A stretch of 64,000 nt of DNA from positions 124,001 to 188,000 of the forward strand of contig NZ_WTYV01000001.1 in the NCBI RefSeq assembly GCF_009827655.1. The letters are read 5' to 3'. The position numbers and the translations under genes were made by a program. The notes under the pieces were generated by a model. The model was given only the letters and a program-made list of their open reading frames with translations. It was not told where the DNA came from and made no database searches. Source of the stretch: Alteraurantiacibacter buctensis. GTDB lineage: Bacteria > Pseudomonadota > Alphaproteobacteria > Sphingomonadales > Sphingomonadaceae. Below, in pieces: positions 59,354-64,000 of the stretch (the stretch's first letter is position 1; each line of letters starts with the position of its first letter).

Positions 59354-59498
59354 GGGGACTCCTTCGAGGGTAGCGGGCCGACGCAATATCGGTTCGCGAC
59401 CAGCGAACCGCAAGGCCGACTGGCCGCCCGCAGGTGCCCCGCATCGAAGCGAAGGGAACAGCACCGAGGACGAAGGCGCGGACGCGCCTTCGCAACAA

Positions 59499-60170
59499 TC
59501 AGCTATTCACATCCGCATAGTGGCGTGGCGGCGGGATGCCGTCCATCTTCTCGGCCAGCAGCGGGCGGAAGCTGGGGCGGCTTTTCATCACGCGGTACCA
59601 GCCTTGCGCTTCCTCGTGCCCGGCCCAGTCGATCCCGCCCAGGTAGTCGGCCACGGAAATCTGCGCGGCGGCGGCAAAGTCCGCCAGGCTCAGTTGCGCG
59701 CCGGCCAGCCAGCGGCGGGTGCCCACCAGCCAGTCGATATATTCGAGGTGCTCGTGCGCCAGCTTCATCGCCTGGCGCAACTGGCCGGAATCGGGCGCCT
59801 GGCGCAGCACGATGCGCTTCTTCATCTTCTCGTGCAGCAGCGGATGGGTGACATCGGCAAAGAAGCCCTGGTCGAACAGGGCCACCAGCTTGCGGATCTC
59901 CGCCCGCTGCACGGCTGTACCCAGCACCAGCGGGGTGCGGTCCTCGGTCTCTTCCAGGAACTCGCAGATTGCCTGGCTGTCGACCAGCGTCAGCTTGCGC
60001 TCGGCATCGTGCAGCACGGGGGTGCGGCCGAAGTGGTTGAGCGCGTCAAACGCCTCGTCCGGGGCCCAGGGCAGAGCCGTCACCAGGTCGTGCGCCACGC
60101 CCTTCTCGGCCAGGGCGAGACGGACCTTGCGGGAAAACGGGCAGAGGGTGAACTGGTAGAGCTTCCACAT
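59499..60170 (-). CDS. Glutathione S-transferase family protein
   Basis: A 223-residue GST. It has an N-terminal thioredoxin-like domain ([23 protein letters not shown], with a CPFS motif where glutathione binds) and [11 protein letters not shown], and a helical C-terminal domain ([23 protein letters not shown]). The Cys-x-x-Ser start resembles beta/omega or LigF/LigE-like GSTs, but beta-etherase activity cannot be claimed from this. Confidence 0.88.
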   Translation of the reverse strand: MWKLYQFTLCPFSRKVRLALAEKGVAHDLVTALPWAPDEAFDALNHFGRTPVLHDAERKLTLVDSQAICEFLEETEDRTPLVLGTAVQRAEIRKLVALFDQGFFADVTHPLLHEKMKKRIVLRQAPDSGQLRQAMKLAHEHLEYIDWLVGTRRWLAGAQLSLADFAAAAQISVADYLGGIDWAGHEEAQGWYRVMKSRPSFRPLLAEKMDGIPPPRHYADVNS

Positions 60171-60238
60171 GGCGAAGGGCCCTATTGCCCCAAGCCGGCC
60201 ATGCGGTCCACCCGTGGACGCACAAGTTTTTGCGCGGT

Positions 60239-60619
60239 TTAGCCTTCCTGTGCGGGCGGCAGCAGCGTCATGCACACCGGCATGATCTGTTGCAGCGCAC
60301 CGCCGGCCAGCAGGCCCTCCGCCTCGGCCCGCAACAGCGGCGCGAAAGCCGGCACGTCGATCCCCGTCTCGTCCGCCAGGCGCGCGGTGGCGACGGCGAA
60401 GAACTCGCTGCCGCGCTCGGCCAGCGGGGGATAGGCCAGGGCCCAGGCCTCGCCCGATCCCTGCCGGTTGGCGGTGAGCGCAAAAGCCGCCGAGCAGCGC
60501 AACAGCATGCGCTGTTCCAGCGACAGCTGCGGCTGGGCCGGTGCCTCGGCTGGCGGGGATTCCTGTGCTGCCAGCGGGGCGGCCAGCAACAGCGCGGCAA
60601 GGGAGAGGGCACGGATCAT
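60239..60619 (-). CDS. Small exported protein of unknown function
   Basis: A 126-residue protein with a Sec signal (MIRALSLAALLLAAPLAA, cleaved before QE at about 19). A helical mature part with Cys at LLRCSAAFAL and PVCMTLLPP could form a disulfide. No family was recognised. It lies upstream of the GST gene on the same strand by about 70 bp. Confidence 0.72.
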   Translation of the reverse strand: MIRALSLAALLLAAPLAAQESPPAEAPAQPQLSLEQRMLLRCSAAFALTANRQGSGEAWALAYPPLAERGSEFFAVATARLADETGIDVPAFAPLLRAEAEGLLAGGALQQIMPVCMTLLPPAQEG

Positions 60620-60702
60620 GCCCCATCCCCTGCCGCAGGGCTGCTTAACACCGCCTGTCCCGACAGGGCCTGTCACATCCGGGCCTAGCGCATCGGGACC
60701 TG

Positions 60703-61227
60703 TCAGCCGCGGAACGGCAGCACGCCCTTGTCCACGTTCCACACCGGGTTTTCCTTCACGCTTTCGCGCCCGGGCAGGAATTCGTTGCGGATGTTGCGGT
60801 AGAAGAACTTCCACTCCCCATCCACACGCTTCAACTGGTCCTCGTAAATGCCATAGGTACCCATCAGGATGGTCTTGCGGTCCTTGTCGTTCTTGGGCCC
60901 GCCATTATCCATCTCGAACCAGAAGCCGGTGTGCCAGGCATCATCGCCATCCACCCGGATCACCGAGTGGCACAGCACGTGGCGCAGCAGCGCCGGGTTG
61001 CCGTCCACGTCGCGCCACATCGAGCCGACCCGCTCCTTGAAGGCCTTGCTCTCCGCGCGGATGTTCTCGCGCCCGGTGATAACCCCGGTGGCATAGTCCA
61101 GCGTGCCGTCCTCGGTGAAGGTTTCGGCGTAGGTGTCGAAGTCGTTGTAGTCCATCGCCATCAGGTAGCGGGCCATCAGGTCCTCGATCTCGGCGCGGTC
61201 CTGGGCGTAGGTGGGGGGGTACTTCAT
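60703..61227 (-). CDS. NTF2/SnoaL-like protein (174 aa)
   Basis: SnoaL_4-type barrel: RAEIEDLMARYLMAMDYNDFDTYAETFTEDGTLDY at the N-terminus, LLRHVLCHSVIRVDGDDAWHTGFWFEMDN in the middle and KRVDGEWKFFYRNIRNEF at the end. GGGAGAG precedes ATG 61227. It is divergent from the MFS gene by 134 bp. Similar proteins act as lyases or isomerases in aromatic and steroid pathways. Confidence 0.8.
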   Translation of the reverse strand: MKYPPTYAQDRAEIEDLMARYLMAMDYNDFDTYAETFTEDGTLDYATGVITGRENIRAESKAFKERVGSMWRDVDGNPALLRHVLCHSVIRVDGDDAWHTGFWFEMDNGGPKNDKDRKTILMGTYGIYEDQLKRVDGEWKFFYRNIRNEFLPGRESVKENPVWNVDKGVLPFRG

Positions 61228-61275
61228 CAGGCTCTCTCTCCCGTAGGGCTGGCGCGACACTTTGCGACAGCTGTT

Positions 61276-61287
61276 TGATGTGCATCA
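61276..61287. promoter_or_regulatory. Possible operator TGATGTGCATCA
   Basis: A 12-bp inverted repeat (TGATG/CATCA around TG) lies 49 bp before the NTF2-like start and 75 bp before the MFS start, in their divergent promoter. It differs from the STAACRRBYGTTAR sites. Confidence 0.35.
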
Positions 61288-61361
61288 TTCCTTAGGGGCG
61301 GCATGGAGCCGAGGGCAAGCTGGCAGCATTCAGTGAGAATGCGCGAGAGGAGAGAACGCCC

Positions 61362-62762
61362 ATGGCCGTGGCCCCGATTGCAGCCGAACCTGCCGAAACG
61401 GATTCCGCGCCCCCGGCCATGCCCTGGCCATCGGAGCGCGCCGGGTTCTACGCCCTTGCCGTGGTCATCGTCGCCACCTTCCTCAACTTCTTCGACGCAT
61501 CGGTGCTGGCCATGCTGGCCGAGCGGATCAAGGCCAGTTTCGGCCTGTCCGACAGCGCGCTGGGCTTCGTGATGGGGCCGGCGGGGATCATCGCCTTCGT
61601 CTTCGTGGGCATACCCCTCTCGCGCCTGGTCGATATTTATCCGCGCAAATATGTCCTGTCCGCCAGCGTGGCGGTGCTGGGCACGATCACCGCGCTGGGC
61701 GGGCTGGCGCAGTCCATCGGCCAACTGATCGGCACGCGGCTGTTCGTGGGCGCGGGCGGGGCGGCTAACGGGCCGGGGTCCTATTCGCTGATGGCGGACT
61801 ATTTCCGCCCCTTCCGCCTGCCGCTGGTCTTCGCGCTGATGCAGCTTGCCTATATCGCCGCCAATGCCGCGGGCACCTGGGGCGGCGGGGCCATGCTGAC
61901 CTTCACCGACAGCCTGCCGCCGCGGACCGGCCTGCTGGGGCTGACGATCTTCAACTGGCAGTGGATCCTGATCATTGTGGGCCTGCCAGGCCTGCTGGCG
62001 GCGCTGTTGTTCCTGACGGTGAAGGAGCCGCCGCGCCGGGTGCCCGCCAATGCCCCGCCGCCGGTTCCGCCCGATGCGACCCTGGGGCGAAGGCTGCTGG
62101 CCTTCACCGGGCTCGACGCGCTGAAGGGGATCAACGCGCGCGGTGCCGTCTACTGGCCGCTGTTCGGCGCGCTGGCCATGTCGGCGATCGAAAGCCAGGG
62201 CCTGCCCGCCTGGCGCGTGCCCTTCCTGGCCCGCACCCACGGCTGGAACGAGGCCGAGATCGGCGCCTTCATGGCTCCCATCCTGATGGCTGCCAGCCTG
62301 GCGGGCCTGCTGCTGGGCGGGCTGTTCGTCAGCGCGATGAACCGCCGCTACAAGGATGGCAACATCCGCGCCACGGCGGTCATCTTCACCTGCACCACCG
62401 TGTTCGCCATTGCCGCCCCGCTGATGCCCACGGGCGAGCTGGCGGTGGGCTGCATGGCGATGACCAGCCTGTTCGGCCTGGCCGGCGCGCCAGCGCAGAA
62501 CAGCGCCATCCAGCGCATTGCCCCCCACGCGATGCGCGGGCAGGTGACCGCCTTGTACCTGTTCATGTACACCTTCTTCGGGGCCATGGGCAGCTTCGTG
62601 ATCGGCACGGTGAGCGACGTGGTGGTGGGCGATCCGGCAAAGCTGTGGCAGGCGCTGCTGATCGTGGCGGGCGTGTTCATGCCGCTGGCCACCGTGTTCA
62701 TGTGGCGCGCCGTGAAGCCCTATGGCCGCGAGGTGGAGCGGCTGGAGGCGCTGGGCATTTGA
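61362..62762 (+). CDS. MFS transporter
   Basis: A 466-residue major facilitator with 12 predicted helices, an N-terminal Pro/Ala-rich tail of about 30 residues and FLNFFDASVLAMLAERIKASFGLSD, which matches the Spinster/glycerol-type MFS group often used for aromatic acids in sphingomonads. A long central cytoplasmic loop (PPRRVPANAPPPVPPDATLGRR) separates the two halves. GAGAGGAGAG precedes ATG 61362. Confidence 0.86.
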   Translation: MAVAPIAAEPAETDSAPPAMPWPSERAGFYALAVVIVATFLNFFDASVLAMLAERIKASFGLSDSALGFVMGPAGIIAFVFVGIPLSRLVDIYPRKYVLSASVAVLGTITALGGLAQSIGQLIGTRLFVGAGGAANGPGSYSLMADYFRPFRLPLVFALMQLAYIAANAAGTWGGGAMLTFTDSLPPRTGLLGLTIFNWQWILIIVGLPGLLAALLFLTVKEPPRRVPANAPPPVPPDATLGRRLLAFTGLDALKGINARGAVYWPLFGALAMSAIESQGLPAWRVPFLARTHGWNEAEIGAFMAPILMAASLAGLLLGGLFVSAMNRRYKDGNIRATAVIFTCTTVFAIAAPLMPTGELAVGCMAMTSLFGLAGAPAQNSAIQRIAPHAMRGQVTALYLFMYTFFGAMGSFVIGTVSDVVVGDPAKLWQALLIVAGVFMPLATVFMWRAVKPYGREVERLEALGI

Positions 62763-62808
62763 CGCTGCCAAAAACCTTGCCGTTGACTTGATCCACCGAC
62801 CCCATCAA

Positions 62809-62827
62809 TCGTATGCAACACATACGA
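62809..62827. promoter_or_regulatory. Inverted repeat TCGTATG-CAACA-CATACGA
   Basis: Perfect 7-bp arms with a 5-bp spacer end 19 bp before the ATG of the NTF2-like gene. A TTGACT -35-like element lies at 62783-62788, so the repeat would cover the -10 or start region. It looks like a repressor site distinct from the others. Confidence 0.55.
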
Positions 62828-62846
62828 ATTGGGAGAGACTCGTATC

Positions 62847-63629
62847 ATGTCGGAAGAAAGCCCCGAGGGCCGCCCCGAAGATCGCATTGCCGCGCTCGAA
62901 GCCAAGCTGGCCGAGATGGACCACCGCCTGACCGTGCGCGAGGACGAGCTGGATGTGAAGAAGCTCCAGTACCTCTACGGCTACCTGATCGACAAATGCA
63001 TGTACGACCAGGTGGTGGACCTGTTTGCCGACGATTGCGAGGTCCGCTTCTTCGGTGGCGTGTTCAAGGGCAAGGCGGGCGTGAAGCGCCTGTACATCGA
63101 ACGCTTCCGCAAGCGTTTCACCCACAACAACAACGGGCCGGTGGACGGCTTCCTGCTGGACCATCCGCAGATCCAGACGATCATCGACATCGACTCTGAC
63201 GGCAAGACCGCGCGCCTGCGTGGCCGCAGCACCATGCAGGCCGGCCGGCACAAGGACTACACCTATCCGGAGCTGGGGCTGAACACCCGCCAGTGGTGGG
63301 AAGGCGGCCTGTACGAAAACGTCTATACCAAGGGCGATGACGGCAAGTGGCGCATCAAGCTGCTGAACTACTTCCCCCACTGGCATGCCGATTTCGACAA
63401 GGGCTGGGCCTATACCGAAAGCGAGTACGTGCCCTTCATCACCACGCTCTATCCCGAGGATCCGGCGGGCCCGGACGAGCTGTATGACGATTTCTTCCTG
63501 TGGCCCACGCACAAGCTGCTGCCGTTCCACATGAAGCACCCGATCACCGGCGAGGAGATGGTGGCCGAGCGCTTTGCGGACGATGCCAGGCGCGATGCGG
63601 AGCGGGCGGCGCGGAAAGCCCGGGGCTGA
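62847..63629 (+). CDS. NTF2/SnoaL-like protein with coiled-coil start (260 aa)
   Basis: Residues 8-40 form a short coiled coil (IAALEAKLAEMDHRLTVREDEL). The SnoaL_4 barrel follows (KKLQYLYGYLIDKCMYDQVVDLFADDCEVRFFGG, then DGKWRIKLLNYFPHWHADF), and a C-terminal extension is rich in Trp, Tyr and His (YDDFFLWPTHKLLPFHMKHPITGEE). The extension could close the active site. The size and extension set it apart from the six shorter SnoaL proteins here. GGGAGAG lies 9 nt before ATG 62847. It precedes an aldehyde dehydrogenase gene. Confidence 0.8.
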   Translation: MSEESPEGRPEDRIAALEAKLAEMDHRLTVREDELDVKKLQYLYGYLIDKCMYDQVVDLFADDCEVRFFGGVFKGKAGVKRLYIERFRKRFTHNNNGPVDGFLLDHPQIQTIIDIDSDGKTARLRGRSTMQAGRHKDYTYPELGLNTRQWWEGGLYENVYTKGDDGKWRIKLLNYFPHWHADFDKGWAYTESEYVPFITTLYPEDPAGPDELYDDFFLWPTHKLLPFHMKHPITGEEMVAERFADDARRDAERAARKARG

Positions 63630-63700
63630 TCCCGGCCGAACAGCCTCGTCCTGGCGGAAACCGGGACCGTTCTCGTTGATACTCGGCCTTGCCGGCAATC

Positions 63701-63726
63701 GATCCCAGCTTTCGCCGGGATGACGG
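63701..63726. repeat. REP-like repeat GATCCCAGCTTTCGCCGGGATGACGG
   Basis: An ATCCC...GGGAT hairpin known to me as a common alphaproteobacterial intergenic repeat. A weaker inverted partner (GTCCTGGCGGAAACCGGGAC) lies about 40 bp before it. Its right end supplies the GGAG that serves as ribosome site for the next gene. Confidence 0.65.
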
Positions 63727-63735
63727 AGACTAAAG

Positions 63736-64000
63736 ATGACCCAATACCCCACCCTGCACATGATCATCGGCGGCGAGAAGGTGTCCGGCGGCGGCCGCCG
63801 TACCTTCCCCGTGGTCAACCCGGCCACCGGCGAGACGCTGGGCGAGCTGCCGCTGGCCGAGCCGGCCGACCTCGACCGCGCGCTGGAGATCGCGGCGGAA
63901 GGCTTTGCCCTGTGGCGCAAGAGCACCCCGCAGGAACGCGCCCACGTGCTCAACGGTGCGGCGCGGCTGATGCTGGAGCGGGCCGATGACCTGGCCCGGA
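63736..64000 (+). CDS. Aldehyde dehydrogenase, N-terminal part (cut by window edge)
   Basis: The first 88 residues of an ALDH: HMIIGGEKVSGGGRRTFPVVNPATGETLGELPLAEP, then the first helices with LWRKSTPQERAHVLNGAARLM. The pattern is that of succinate-semialdehyde or aromatic aldehyde dehydrogenases. The frame stays open to the end of the window. GGAG lies 7 nt before ATG 63736. The active-site residues are outside the window. Confidence 0.88.
   Translation, partial: MTQYPTLHMIIGGEKVSGGGRRTFPVVNPATGETLGELPLAEPADLDRALEIAAEGFALWRKSTPQERAHVLNGAARLMLERADDLAR

Noticed and set aside
59499..60170. GST as a beta-etherase (LigE/LigF-type)
   Set aside because: Only general GST features are visible; the setting (msrB, small exported protein) does not support a lignin ether role.

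Overview
The window is a very GC-rich alphaproteobacterial chromosome segment. I read it as Sphingomonadales (Novosphingobium/Sphingobium-like). The reasons are a LigM/DesA-type tetrahydrofolate O-demethylase beside metF and folD, a lignostilbene-type dioxygenase, several SnoaL/NTF2-like proteins, a TonB receptor beside PQQ dehydrogenases, and REP-like hairpins typical of that order. This assignment is inference from gene content; no rRNA or tRNA gene is present.

Layout. (a) 1-5.4 kb: housekeeping and redox genes (sthA, a CinA-type MoCF-binding protein, a Baeyer-Villiger-type monooxygenase, corA). (b) 5.4-9.6 kb: C1/O-demethylation block, folD and metF (minus) divergent from an alpha/beta hydrolase and the LigM/DesA-type demethylase. 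(c) 10.5-35.5 kb: the catabolic core. It consists mostly of four divergent operon pairs: NTF2-like/MetE-like/IclR against GMC oxidoreductase/SnoaL/SDR/DUF3237; stilbene dioxygenase/secreted protein/DoxX against MarR/Rieske oxygenase/NTF2-like; NTF2-DUF8021/MFS against SDR/flavocytochrome; NTF2-like against NmrA/quinohemoprotein/aldehyde dehydrogenase. A tannase-family esterase and a host-attachment-family protein lie between the last two. (d) 36-45 kb: a second PQQ quinohemoprotein coupled to an exported SnoaL protein, divergent from a TonB receptor; a Gln-rich protein; and an aldehyde dehydrogenase/Zn alcohol dehydrogenase/esterase operon. (e) 45-60.7 kb: core genes (rsmB, an SdhAF4-like gene, hemH, an orphan molybdenum hydroxylase subunit, mrp/apbC, hflKC, degP, PBP1A, msrB, GST). 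(f) 60.7-64 kb: two more NTF2-like genes, an MFS transporter and the start of another aldehyde dehydrogenase.

Main discovery. All four divergent catabolic promoters carry one 14-bp palindrome, consensus STAACRRBYGTTAR, at 12896-12909, 20607-20620, 24875-24888 and 30913-30926. In each case it overlaps or abuts the predicted -10 of the leftward promoter. One copy lies in the promoter of the only MarR-family gene in the window, so this looks like a local MarR regulon of about 18 genes. A second, IclR-like motif (TTC-N3-TA-N3-GAA) occurs at 7327-7340, by the demethylase/metF promoters, and at 12424-12439, ahead of the MetE-like/IclR pair.

Working model (inference). Methoxylated aromatic dimers or side-chain alcohols are taken up through the TonB receptor and MFS carriers. 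They are oxidised in the periplasm by lipid-anchored quinohemoprotein and flavocytochrome enzymes, and in the cytoplasm by GMC, SDR and aldehyde dehydrogenases. NTF2-family lyase candidates would turn them into a hydroxystilbene, which the dioxygenase cleaves to aromatic aldehydes. O-demethylation is done by the Rieske and THF-dependent enzymes, with methyl groups recycled through MetF/FolD and perhaps the MetE-like protein. No ring-cleavage genes are present, so the window would hold only the upper pathway.
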